Shown here: in pieces, positions 18,329-26,672 of the stretch
Layout of the letters: each line of letters starts with the position of its first letter
Numbering within the stretch: the stretch's first letter is position 1
From: an uncultured Saprospiraceae bacterium
GTDB taxonomy: Bacteria; Bacteroidota; Bacteroidia; Chitinophagales; Saprospiraceae
Assembly (NCBI GenBank): GCA_937959275.1
Contig: CALGLU010000020.1
Span: 1-64,000 of the forward strand
Length of the DNA stretch: 64,000 bases
Reading direction: 5' to 3'
Notes under the pieces: generated by a model
Database searches by the model: none
Told to the model about the DNA's origin: nothing
What the model saw: the letters and a program-made list of their open reading frames with translations, nothing else
Translations under genes and position numbers: made by a program

Positions 18329-19321
18329 CTACACTCTAGCAACTAATTCAGCAAGTCGCGCTGAGTAGCCAGCTTCATTATCGTACCAACCGACAACCTT
18401 TACTAAGTTGCCAATCACATTTGTCATCTCCGAATCAAAAATACATGAATGCTTGTTGCCAACAATATCGGTAGATACTAACGGATCAGTTGAATATTCT
18501 AAAATACCTTTTAAGTGTCCATCTGCTGCAGTCTTAAACGCCTCATTGATCTCCTTAATAGATGCTTCTTTATTTAAGATCACATTCAATTCAATCATCG
18601 AACCAGTAATAACCGGCACACGAATCGCAATCGCAAATAATTTATCTTTTATCGGAGGATACACTTTGCCGACTGCTGTTGCTGCTCCTGTCGTCGTCGG
18701 GATGATATTGACAGCTGCTGCTCTTGCTCTTCTTAGATCACTGTGAGGTGCGTCTTGTATGTTTTGATCAGAAGTGTAAGCATGGGTTGTGGTCAATGAA
18801 CCTTTGTCAATGCCAAAGGTTTGATCCAAAACTTGCACAACAGGTGCGAGACAATTCGTCGTACAACTTGCATTCGAGAAGACAGGAGCGTCATTGTTCA
18901 TGCCATCACTATTAACGCCAAGGACGACAGTCTCGATACCGTCACCTTTACCTGGAGCTGAAATGATAACGCGCTTGGCACCAGCTTCGATGTGAAGTTT
19001 TGCTTTATCAGCTGTTCTAAAAACACCAGTTGCTTCAATCACTGTATCAATATTCATATCTGCCCAAGGCAATTTAGAAGGGTCTCTTTCAGAAGAAGCA
19101 GCAACACGATCTCCGTTTATGATAATATTGGAATCTGTAGCGCTGATATCATGGTCAAATTTGCCATGCGCACTATCAAATTTTAATAAGTGTGCTAACG
19201 TCGCATTATCCGTTAAATCATTTATCGCTACAACATCAACATCCTCCATGTCCCAAAGATTTCTGAATGTAAGTCGTCCAATTCGACCGAAGCCATTGAT
19301 AGCAATTCGTTTCTTAGCCAT
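18329..19321 (-). CDS. gap: Glyceraldehyde-3-phosphate dehydrogenase, type I
   Basis: 330 residues, cytosolic. NAD-binding start INGFGRIGRLTFRNL, the catalytic segment SNASCTTNC with Cys153, the His-containing TTTHAYTSDQNIQDAPH, and RRARAAAVNIIPTTTGAA. The C-terminal WYDNEAGYSARL is diagnostic. Length and order match the family. Asp at the end of the second strand (AINDLTD) fits NAD preference. It precedes pgk, but a strong terminator separates them, so gap can be expressed at a higher level than pgk. Confidence 0.97.
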   Translation of the reverse strand: MAKKRIAINGFGRIGRLTFRNLWDMEDVDVVAINDLTDNATLAHLLKFDSAHGKFDHDISATDSNIIINGDRVAASSERDPSKLPWADMNIDTVIEATGVFRTADKAKLHIEAGAKRVIISAPGKGDGIETVVLGVNSDGMNNDAPVFSNASCTTNCLAPVVQVLDQTFGIDKGSLTTTHAYTSDQNIQDAPHSDLRRARAAAVNIIPTTTGAATAVGKVYPPIKDKLFAIAIRVPVITGSMIELNVILNKEASIKEINEAFKTAADGHLKGILEYSTDPLVSTDIVGNKHSCIFDSEMTNVIGNLVKVVGWYDNEAGYSARLAELVARV

Positions 19322-19362
19322 AAGTTTTTGTTTGTGTATTAATTACAATAAGGAAATGTATA

Positions 19363-19524
19363 GAAGTTGTTTAAGAATGAATGTTAAAATGAGTTGTAAG
19401 TGCTTGGTTATCAAGATGAAGCTCTTTTTGAAAGGCATAGCCAAAGCTATGACTTGAGAAAAAGCTGAAATATTGACAATCAATGACTTGCAAATCAATT
19501 GACAATTTGTTTTTAAACAACTTC
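19363..19524. repeat. 162 bp imperfect fold-back element upstream of gap
   Basis: The two halves are inverted copies. The left end GAAGTTGTTTAA (19363-19374) matches the inverted right end TTTAAACAACTTC, and the centre is CATAGC-CAAA-GCTATG (19436-19451). Pairing can be traced almost continuously between, for example AGCT...TTTTT arms at 19420-19466. Same size as the elements at 21710 and 26487, but with largely different sequence. A 62-codon minus-strand frame across it is not considered a gene. The remaining gap (19525-19889) shows no gene or clear signal. Confidence 0.7.
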
Positions 19525-19889
19525 ATAGTAAAAGTAGAATTTTTCAATGTCCAATCCAAATATTATTCTGATTCTAGGCTTTACTGGCCTGTTAACCAAT
19601 TAAATATACGAATACTAATGCATCTCCATTCATTTCTTTGTTTTGAATAGAAGGGCTCAGAGGTAATCTTGTTTTAATAATGAAGTCTTATGCAATACTT
19701 AATGTGTTGTTTATATCTTATACATAAAATTGCATTTAGTCTTTAAAAAATGCTGTTAAGCCTTCGTCGCAGAGCAGTAAACTTAATAAAACAAGTATAT
19801 ATTGGTTCAGGCTGTGTATCTAACCGATGAAGCAGTGATGAGTTGAGTCAGAGATTTTAGAGAATTCCATCCTTTAGCATTTACCTAAT

Positions 19890-21584
19890 CTACCATGACA
19901 CTTTGACAAATCGTTCTGTATGCAGAACTCCATTTCCATACAATCTTAAAAAATAAACTCCAGGATTGAGTGTCTGTGTTTGGATACTAATCGTGTGATT
20001 TCCTTTGAGATGAAATGTGTGTTGTTTGGCTTTTATAACTGTTCTTCCTGTTAGGTCGACAATGGATAATGAGATCGGCATGGACTCATCCAAATAGTAT
20101 TCGACCTGCATATCGTCAATGACTGGATTGGGAGAAATGGGAAGCAGTTTGCCTAGACTCTGGGTTTGTAAATCGTAAGTTGATGTAGACATGTCAGCAC
20201 AAGCACCTGTTGAAGAAGCACAAAAATCTTCCCAAGTGACGTCGAAGTTGTTGCCATCGCTGATCTCAAGATTATTGAACTGACACATATCCAAAGGACT
20301 AGATAGAAGTCCTTGAGGATAACAACCGGAAAGTTGATTGGATTGTACATTAAAATCTTCCAGCCTACTTAAGTTTCCTAATTCAATAGGGATGTTACCA
20401 GTAAGTTGGTTTGAGTCCAATCTAAGTTCTTTTAAAAAACTTAGGTTCCCTAATTCAATCGGAATAATTTTAGTCAGCTGATTTGAATGAAGCCGTAAAA
20501 ATCTCAAATTACTTAGGTTCCCTAATTCATACGGAATATTTCCAGTCAACTGATTAGAATCAGATATTAGGGCAAACAGTTGATTTAGATTTCCAAATTC
20601 AGCAGGAATCGATCCAGTTAGTCTATTCGAATTTATCTCTAAAATCCCAAGGTTACTCAGATTTCCCAGTTCAATAGGAATATTGCCTGTCAGTTGATTT
20701 GTGTTTAAATCTAAGTAAATCAGATTACTCAGATTTCCTAATTCGGAGGGAATATCTCCAGTCAGTTTGTTTGAGTTTATAATCAAACTTGTTAGTTCGC
20801 TAAGATTTCCTAAATCAGTAGGGATAGATCCAGTCAACCGATTTTCAAAAAGATTCAATTCTTTAAGCCTATTTAAATTTCCCAATTCAGTAGGGATCGC
20901 TCCAGTCAGCTGATTGGAAAACAAATTCAATCTTGTCAGTCTTTTTAGATTTCCTATTTCCGTAGGAATAATCCCAGTCAGCTGATTTCTGTCGATTGTC
21001 AAATGTTGCAGTTCGCTTAGATTGCCAAATTCAACAGGAATATTTCCAGTCAACTGATTTAAGAACAAATTCAATCCAGTCAGTTTTCTAAGATTCCCTA
21101 ATTCAGATGGAATATTACCTGTTAATTTATTTTGTTGTAAACTTAAATCTTCCAGTTTACTAAGATTTCCCAATTCAGCTGGAATAGGTCCTGTCAGTTG
21201 ATTTTCTTGCAACCGTAATCCTTCCAACTTGATAAGATCGCCTAATTCATTAGGGATGTTTCCTGTCAGTTGATTTGAGTTTAATTCCAAGTATATTAGA
21301 TTACTTAAATTTCCCAATTCAGCAGGAATAGTTCCTGACATGTCGTTGCTGCATAGGAATAAAAATCTGACGCGATTATCTCTGTCACACCAAACTCCAT
21401 CCCATCGGCAATAATCGCATTCTGCCAGATCCCAGGTGTTCTTCCAATTTGCTCCATCAGTGGCATTGTAAAAAGCCACCAAAGCATCATAATCAGTGCC
21501 ATTGCATTGTGAGTTAATGTGTTGATGGAAAAATCCGAGTAGAAAGTAAAGCGCTAAAAAAGATCTTTTAAAATAGTTCATCAA
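19890..21584 (-). CDS. Leucine-rich-repeat protein with type A T9SS sorting domain
   Basis: 564 residues. Signal peptide about 1-25. An LRR-capping region (DYDALVAFYNATDGANW ... CRWDGVWCD) is followed by about 16 plant-type 24-residue repeats of the form LTGxIPxELGNLSxLxxLxLxxNQ (about 75-440). The last ~85 residues are a Por-secretion tail: LLPISPNPVIDDMQVEYYL, ISLSIVDLTGRTV, then GVYFLRLYGNGVLHTERFVK. It should be secreted by the type IX system and attached to, or released from, the cell surface. Role probably protein or glycan binding. The DNA repeats at 72 bp period come from the LRRs. Confidence 0.92.
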   Translation of the reverse strand: MMNYFKRSFLALYFLLGFFHQHINSQCNGTDYDALVAFYNATDGANWKNTWDLAECDYCRWDGVWCDRDNRVRFLFLCSNDMSGTIPAELGNLSNLIYLELNSNQLTGNIPNELGDLIKLEGLRLQENQLTGPIPAELGNLSKLEDLSLQQNKLTGNIPSELGNLRKLTGLNLFLNQLTGNIPVEFGNLSELQHLTIDRNQLTGIIPTEIGNLKRLTRLNLFSNQLTGAIPTELGNLNRLKELNLFENRLTGSIPTDLGNLSELTSLIINSNKLTGDIPSELGNLSNLIYLDLNTNQLTGNIPIELGNLSNLGILEINSNRLTGSIPAEFGNLNQLFALISDSNQLTGNIPYELGNLSNLRFLRLHSNQLTKIIPIELGNLSFLKELRLDSNQLTGNIPIELGNLSRLEDFNVQSNQLSGCYPQGLLSSPLDMCQFNNLEISDGNNFDVTWEDFCASSTGACADMSTSTYDLQTQSLGKLLPISPNPVIDDMQVEYYLDESMPISLSIVDLTGRTVIKAKQHTFHLKGNHTISIQTQTLNPGVYFLRLYGNGVLHTERFVKVSW

Positions 21585-21709
21585 TTTGATAAGTTGTTAT
21601 TTAAAAATTGAAGATGATATGGCTAAAATATAAAAAACATAAGGACTTTTCTGTTTTGCAGTTAATGACAGTATCTCTTGTCGGGATAGATACTTAAATC
21701 ATTAATACA

Positions 21710-21874
21710 AGTGTCTCAAGCACTAAATAAATGGCTGTATGAAAGCAGTTATTTTTCGTCTACTCAAGGCACAGGTTCGCTTTGATAGACATAGCTATCA
21801 AGGCCGGTTCTGTAACGCAGAGAAGGCGGAAAAGAACAATTTAATATGGCTGTATATTTAGTTCTTGAGGCACT
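21710..21874. repeat. 165 bp fold-back element with terminal inverted repeats (complete copy)
   Basis: Left end AGTGTCTCAAGCACTAAATA (21710-21729) and the inverted right end (21855-21874) agree at 18 of 20 positions. Inner arms remain self-complementary to a central hairpin near 21784-21799. The second copy is at 1-139. Shared inner words TCAAGGC(A/G)CA and TGT(A/G)ACG(C/A)AGA link it to the element at 26487. No transposase and no obvious target-site duplication. Best described as a MITE-like or palindromic intergenic repeat. Confidence 0.8.
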
Positions 21875-21910
21875 ACTGGTCTGTCAAGAATATATTGACT
21901 AATTGAATTT

Positions 21911-22153
21911 GTCGTTGACAGGGTTTGGTGAGATGGGCAATAGCTGAGCTAAAGACTCCTATTGAAAGTCGATTTGATATACTTTCAAATTTGATATCCT
22001 AATCTCCTTTTTGATAGGGCGTGTACAAGATGGGTAAGTAATACATCTCATCTTCCGTGCCTTCTCCCCATGACACAAATTGTATAAGATTTTTAGGGTT
22101 GTTGGGATTGTCAGATCTGTTGTCTATGTTGCAAAAGCATGGAACTTAGATCT
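21911..22153 (-). pseudogene. Broken partial duplicate of the monooxygenase-like gene
   Basis: The DNA closely matches 24121-24375, the region encoding the end of the catalytic domain and start of the T9SS tail of the gene at 23899-25491, in the same orientation. Long stretches are identical, but there are small deletions, and an in-frame TAG appears where the parent reads GAG (GGA GAT TAG GAT on the coding strand). No start, no rest of the gene. It lies just beside the fold-back element. Confidence 0.85.
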
Positions 22154-22206
22154 CACTCACAGGGACCCTGAGTAGTTAAAATCACAAATTTGTTTGTTGT
22201 CATTTC

Positions 22207-22227
22207 ACAAATATTTACAATATTTGT
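22207..22227. promoter_or_regulatory. Candidate operator upstream of the XRE-ImmA gene
   Basis: Perfect inverted repeat ACAAATATT-TAC-AATATTTGT, about 87 bp before the ATG of the helix-turn-helix gene. Such a site is suitable for a dimeric XRE regulator acting on its own promoter; this role is inferred. Confidence 0.5.
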
Positions 22228-22313
22228 CTACATTAACATTCTCTTAGCATCTTTTGTTTCTAAACATTCGTTTTGAACTGACAGTATTGTATAATCTTAT
22301 TATGAATTAACCA

Positions 22314-23384
22314 ATGAAGTACTTTCCACAGCGACTGCGCATGGCACGTAAAATGAACGGCTGGTCAATGCAGGAACTGGCAGACCAGATGAATAATAAA
22401 ATCTCTAAGCAGGCAATAAGTCGCTACGAAAATGGAGATATGATACCAGAACGTGAAAATTTCTTAGCTATCGTAAACAGTCTGGGGGTAAAGGAGGATT
22501 TCTTTCATAGAGGAAAGATTACTATAGATTTAAATCCTAGCTTTCGCAAGCTCAAAGAGTTGTCTAAACAGCAGCAAGAATCAATCATCGAAAAAACTAA
22601 AGATTACTTAGAGAGATACTTAGAGACAGAGGAAATTGTAGCTGTCGAAACAAGATTCAAGTATGAATCAAAGAATATATGCCATACTGTAAAAGATGCT
22701 GAAGAGGAAGCCAACGCATTCAGAACAAAGAATAATTTGGGGAATGATCCAATTTATAATTTAACCGAACTTCTTGAAGATTTGGGAATTAAGGTATACC
22801 AAGACAAAGGTGTAGTTGATGACATTTCGGGATTATCAGATTGGGTAGATAAGAAGGAAGGAATAGCAGTTATTTTTGTCAATTCAACTCATCCATTAGA
22901 TAGACGACGATTTACATTAGCACATGAATTGGGCCACTTGGTTTTAAACTTTCCTGAGACACTATCTAATAAGTCTATTGAAAATTTATGTAATCGTTTC
23001 GCTGCTGCACTGTTAATGCCAGCAGATCATCTCATTAGAGAATTAGGGAATAAACGTAAAAGTATTCACTTAAAAGAGTTAGAACTGATCAAAACTCAAT
23101 ATGGCATGTCGCCACAAGCACTTTTACATCGTGCAAAAGATTTAAATATTATTACACAACATTTGTTCAGACAAAAAATGGAGTATTTGAAATCTGCTGG
23201 TTTGCTAAAGAGGGAAATTGGGAAATATCCAGGAAGAGAGAGGGCCAATCAATTATTGCAGTTATTGTGCCGAGGGATTTCAGAAGGAACATTATCAATG
23301 GCAAAAGCGGCCTCTTTAAATGGTCAACGTGTTGCTGATTTCAGAGAAACTATAAAGCCAGAAAAAAATATGTATGACGCTTAG
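22314..23384 (+). CDS. XRE regulator fused to ImmA/IrrE-type metallopeptidase
   Basis: 356 residues, cytosolic. Residues about 5-60 are an XRE helix-turn-helix (MARKMNGWSMQELADQ, SKQAISRYENGDMIPE). Residues about 140-270 are an ImmA/IrrE (DUF955) zinc peptidase with FTLAHELGHLVLN (His204, Glu205, His208) and FAAALLMPADHL. The C-terminus (GISEGTLSMAKAASLNGQ) is the usual end of such proteins. It probably represses its own operon and is the antitoxin or regulator for the PIN-domain gene, whose start overlaps its 3' end by 11 bp. Confidence 0.9.
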   Translation: MKYFPQRLRMARKMNGWSMQELADQMNNKISKQAISRYENGDMIPERENFLAIVNSLGVKEDFFHRGKITIDLNPSFRKLKELSKQQQESIIEKTKDYLERYLETEEIVAVETRFKYESKNICHTVKDAEEEANAFRTKNNLGNDPIYNLTELLEDLGIKVYQDKGVVDDISGLSDWVDKKEGIAVIFVNSTHPLDRRRFTLAHELGHLVLNFPETLSNKSIENLCNRFAAALLMPADHLIRELGNKRKSIHLKELELIKTQYGMSPQALLHRAKDLNIITQHLFRQKMEYLKSAGLLKREIGKYPGRERANQLLQLLCRGISEGTLSMAKAASLNGQRVADFRETIKPEKNMYDA

Positions 23385-23827
23385 TATAGCGGATGCGAAT
23401 ATTTTAATTGATATCTTATTGCTATCATTTCATGAACAATTTTTTAAGTTGCCCTTAAATATGTTGACTACTAAATCTGTTCTGCTTGAATTGAGAGACG
23501 AGCAGCAAGAAGTTCTTGTATTTTTATATAAATACAAACCTATTAAAGATTGAAGATCCGATAGCTAATCCAGATTTACAGTTTTCACAATCCTTGGCAA
23601 TAGCGGATCAATCTGTATTAACACTTGCATTTACTAAAAATGCTATACTCCTGTCAGGAGATAAACCTGTTCGCAGGTGGTGTATTAAAAATAAAATAGA
23701 AGTACACGGTATACTATGGATATTTGATCAACTACTAAAAAATCAAATTATTGATAAAGAAGAAGGTGTTCAGAAATTGAAAAGCTTGATGTCAATTAAT
23801 GATCGCTACCTGAGAATGAATGTTTGA
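23374..23827 (+). pseudogene. PIN-domain nuclease toxin, frameshifted in a T run
   Basis: The N-terminal 59 codons (ATG at 23374: SIADANILIDILLLSFHEQFF ... LLELRDEQQEVL) stop at 23553. The rest continues one frame over from about 23516 (INTNLLKIEDPI, LAIADQSVLTLAFTKNAILL, SGDKPVRRW, VHGILWIFDQLL) to 23827. Removing one T from the TTTTT run at 23521-23525 joins them into about 150 residues with the acidic PIN residues in order (Asp in ADANI, Glu in LLELRDE, Asp in IADQS and SGDK). Either a disrupted toxin, a phase-variable or frameshifted gene, or a sequencing error. Confidence 0.8.
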
Positions 23828-23898
23828 TTCGACTTCATAAATGGAGAGCATAAAGGCCTTTTTTAAAAAAAAACGTATTGTTTTGATATGTAGCGCAT

Positions 23899-25491
23899 TT
23901 AATCCTGCTTCACAAACGACGCACTATGCAACACACCAGTCCCCCTAATCCTCAAATAATAAATCCCATCACTTAAAGTATGTGTCTGAATATTGAGCGC
24001 ATGATTACCTTTCGTAAAAAACTCTTGTTGCCGGACTTGCCTGATCAGCTGTCCTTTTTGATTGATGATGGATAGCGAAATAGGCATTGCTTTTTTAAGC
24101 TGAAATTCAACGTGCATATAGTCGTTGACAGGATTTGGAGAGATGGGCAATAGCTGAGCTAAAGACTCCTGTTGAAAGTCGATTGTATTCGTTGATATAC
24201 TTTCAAATTCGATATCCTCATCTCCTTTTTGATAGGGCGTGTACAAGATGGGTAAGTAATACATCTCGTCTTCTGTCCCTTCTCCCCATGACACAAATTG
24301 TGCAGGATTATTCGGGTTGTTGGGATTGTCTGATCTGTTATCATATGTTGCAAAAGCATGGACCTTTGATCCTCGTGGAGCGATCATATATTTTGGAAAA
24401 TAGTAACTGCCTTGCCAATTAAAATCCCAGTCGGGAATTTGTATTAAGTTTTCTGTTGTCCCATCTGGCCGTTCTAAATAAACAGTCCAGTCTTTCCCCA
24501 GCAAATGCATGTGCGGCGAGATACCCACAATACTAATGTCCTCTGGTACAGTCCAAATACCATGAAATTCTTTTTCTTGTTCTGGTAATATAATAAATGG
24601 GCCATTCACGAGAACACCGGGCAGCGGGACCATAATATGATTCTCAATAGAGCGATTAATATCTTCAGTTTCATCGGCGAAGAAAATATTGATTGACGAT
24701 TTATCTATTTCATCACGCGACCATGGCGCATAGTGTACCTGGACTGCTAAATCAGAACCTGCTTCTAAAACTTGTCCAATACCGTCTGGGTAAAATCGGG
24801 CTCTTGAACCTGGCACATAGCCTTGAAATTGTTTGGCCGTTAGTAATTCTATATTCGAACTGCCTTCGCCGGCAAAGCTTCCAAAACCTTGATAGCCATA
24901 TTCTGGTGTCTTCGCATCTTGAGCTCTAGCAATGCCCTTGGTGTCTTCAAAGATGAGGGCGTGATGAACTATCTTTTTGTTGCCAGCCCTAAACTCAACA
25001 GCTTTCACAATTTTATCTTCGGTTAATCCAGTGGGCAGCACAAACCAACGATATTCGTCAGTATTATTTCCTTTGTGTGTATAGCTTTCAGTAAATTCTA
25101 AAACTAAGTCGGGCTCTCCCAAAGAAGATCCTTCGGTAAAGTCTGGATATGCTGCTTCCTTTGACGGGTCTCCTTGTTTGAGCCCTGTATCCACCCATTC
25201 AGCAATCATATTGATTTCATCATCAGAGAGATGAGTCTCATCCATAAATCTAGAATACGCTGGATTGGGTTTCCAGGGTGGCATATATTTACTTGCAGTG
25301 ACTTCCTCAATCATATTTGCCCAGGACTTAACCTCTTCATAGTTCGTCAAGGACATAGGACCGATCTCACCTGGTCTATGGCAGACACTACATTTGTTAT
25401 AGATAATGTCAGAAATCTGTTCAAAACTAACCTGAGATTGTGCGCTTCCTAGTGAGAAGAAAAAACAAGATATGAGTGTAAAAGCTTTCAT
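23899..25491 (-). CDS. Secreted cytochrome c / copper monooxygenase-like protein with T9SS tail
   Basis: 530 residues with signal peptide 1-19. A c-type haem site CSVCH (34-38) and PMSLTNYEEVKSWANMI ... MPPWKPNP form the first domain. The second resembles copper type II ascorbate-dependent monooxygenases, with His-rich metal ligands IVHHALIF, VQVHYAPW and ISPHMHLLGKDW. The last ~85 residues are a type A Por-secretion tail (LLPISPNPVNDYMHVEF ... GIYYLRIRGTGVLH). Exported by the type IX system; probably an oxidase or hydroxylase, substrate unknown. Its ATG overlaps the stop of the upstream redoxin gene by 4 bp (ATGA). Confidence 0.85.
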   Translation of the reverse strand: MKAFTLISCFFFSLGSAQSQVSFEQISDIIYNKCSVCHRPGEIGPMSLTNYEEVKSWANMIEEVTASKYMPPWKPNPAYSRFMDETHLSDDEINMIAEWVDTGLKQGDPSKEAAYPDFTEGSSLGEPDLVLEFTESYTHKGNNTDEYRWFVLPTGLTEDKIVKAVEFRAGNKKIVHHALIFEDTKGIARAQDAKTPEYGYQGFGSFAGEGSSNIELLTAKQFQGYVPGSRARFYPDGIGQVLEAGSDLAVQVHYAPWSRDEIDKSSINIFFADETEDINRSIENHIMVPLPGVLVNGPFIILPEQEKEFHGIWTVPEDISIVGISPHMHLLGKDWTVYLERPDGTTENLIQIPDWDFNWQGSYYFPKYMIAPRGSKVHAFATYDNRSDNPNNPNNPAQFVSWGEGTEDEMYYLPILYTPYQKGDEDIEFESISTNTIDFQQESLAQLLPISPNPVNDYMHVEFQLKKAMPISLSIINQKGQLIRQVRQQEFFTKGNHALNIQTHTLSDGIYYLRIRGTGVLHSASFVKQD

Positions 25492-26021
25492 TCGTTTAGA
25501 TCTGAAAAATTAATATAGCAACCAATTGTTTCTGTTTCGAGATAATGCATCTGCATGCCATCTCGCAATTTACCAAGAAAATCATTTAAATCATGTGCCG
25601 TTACAACTCTCCTTCTTTTCCCTAAGGCAGCAAACGCGTTATCTATCCGACCCTTATAAACAATACCATCAGCATTATCGACTATTATAATCTCAGGTGT
25701 TTTTGTTGCACCCAGCTTAGTGCTGAGCTTTTTGAAATAATCCGTTTTTGTAAGAATAATCAGCTTGTAGTCATCTACAAATGAACTGATTTTATTGGGT
25801 TTGGATGAAAAATTGGGAAAGACCCCAATAAAGCGAATAGAGTCTGAAGCAAAGCTAGAGGAGAGTTCATTGATTGTCGGCACGTAATATCTGCAAATGG
25901 GGCAGTCTTCTGACAGAAAAATGTAAACAGTGTATACAGGTTTACTTTCTTGCATAAGCATGCTATGCTGAGACAGTAATATGCAAAACAAGACCAGCTT
26001 TAATAAACCCATACAGGACAA
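25488..26021 (-). CDS. Exported thioredoxin-like protein (CPIC active site)
   Basis: 177 residues. N-terminal hydrophobic segment (about 4-20, MGLLKLVLFCILLSQHS); the ATG three codons downstream at 26012 is an equally good start. Redoxin-type strand YTVYIFLSEDC is followed by active site Cys40-Pro-Ile-Cys43 and YYVPTINELSSSF. RFIGVFPNFSSKPNKISSFV and a probable cis-proline in ATKTPEIIIVDN complete the fold. It overlaps the haem/copper protein gene downstream, so it may reduce or mature that protein's haem or copper site in the envelope. Confidence 0.8.
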   Translation of the reverse strand: MSCMGLLKLVLFCILLSQHSMLMQESKPVYTVYIFLSEDCPICRYYVPTINELSSSFASDSIRFIGVFPNFSSKPNKISSFVDDYKLIILTKTDYFKKLSTKLGATKTPEIIIVDNADGIVYKGRIDNAFAALGKRRRVVTAHDLNDFLGKLRDGMQMHYLETETIGCYINFSDLNE

Positions 26022-26184
26022 GAGTATTGAAATAGTATAACGGTTAAAGCTGGATTCTGTTTTCGTAACGTAGTCGTATAAATATCTAACATTCTAAGTA
26101 ATTCTGTTTTATTGAAATATATTCCACTATATAGGGAACATATTTGAGGTGCTTATCAGTTTAGATTGAGTACAAACCTAACAT

Positions 26185-26505
26185 GTGGCGTTCTCAGACT
26201 CTATAGCAAGTTTTGCAATTGACCAATTAGATGGTCTTGGACATATACGCACAAAGAAAATGTTTGGTGCTTTAGCCTTTTACTGCGATGATGTTCTGTT
26301 TGGCGCTGTGATGGATGATGCCTTCACGCTCAAAGCCAAGGACGAGGAATTACAAAAGGAATTTATCGGACAGGGATTGACGAGACATAAATTAAAAGGT
26401 CGAGACATAAAGATGCCCTATTTCGATGTGACACCTTCAATTTTGGAGAATAGGGAGGAGTTAAAAACATGGGCTTTGAAATCATTAGGAATAGGAAATA
26501 AATAA
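26185..26505 (+). CDS. TfoX/Sxy family protein (N-terminal domain only)
   Basis: 106 residues, cytosolic. GTG start at 26185 because an in-frame stop lies just upstream and the next ATG is inside the conserved region. Core segments ALAFYCDD, MFGAL, LFGAVMDDAFTLKA and PYFDVTPSIL match the TfoX N-terminal domain. The C-terminal TfoX domain is absent, as in many small family members. Its last codons and stop lie inside the left arm of the fold-back element that starts at 26487, so the element has supplied the natural 3' end of the gene. Confidence 0.85.
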   Translation: MAFSDSIASFAIDQLDGLGHIRTKKMFGALAFYCDDVLFGAVMDDAFTLKAKDEELQKEFIGQGLTRHKLKGRDIKMPYFDVTPSILENREELKTWALKSLGIGNK

Positions 26506-26649
26506 AGTAACAATAAATATGATTTTAGTTTGTTCTTATTCAAGGCGCAATAATCGGAGTTATGCCTTAGCATAATGAGTCTTTATTGTGACGAAGAAGA
26601 AGGGCAAACTAAAGCAGCAAAATTGTTATGTTAATTTTTTCCTATTCCT
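26487..26649. repeat. 163 bp fold-back element overlapping the TfoX 3' end
   Basis: Left arm AGGAATAGGAAA at 26487 matches the inverted right end (TTTTTCCTATTCCT, ending 26649). TAACAAT/ATTGTTA, TTTAGTTTG (26524) / CAAACTAAA (26605) and TTATGC/GCATAA near the centre continue the pairing. It shares inner words TCAAGGCGCA and TGTGACGAAGA with the repeat at 21710. Same length class as the other two elements. Confidence 0.75.
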
Positions 26650-26672
26650 TAGAAGCTCTTAAAAAATAAATA

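Noticed and set aside
19371-19559. 62-codon minus-strand frame upstream of gap
   Set aside because: Runs through the fold-back element, whose pairing explains the sequence better than coding. No family features.
20340-21330. CRISPR-like regular DNA repeats
   Set aside because: The 72 bp period is an integer number of codons and encodes 24-residue LRRs. No conserved direct repeat with unique spacers.
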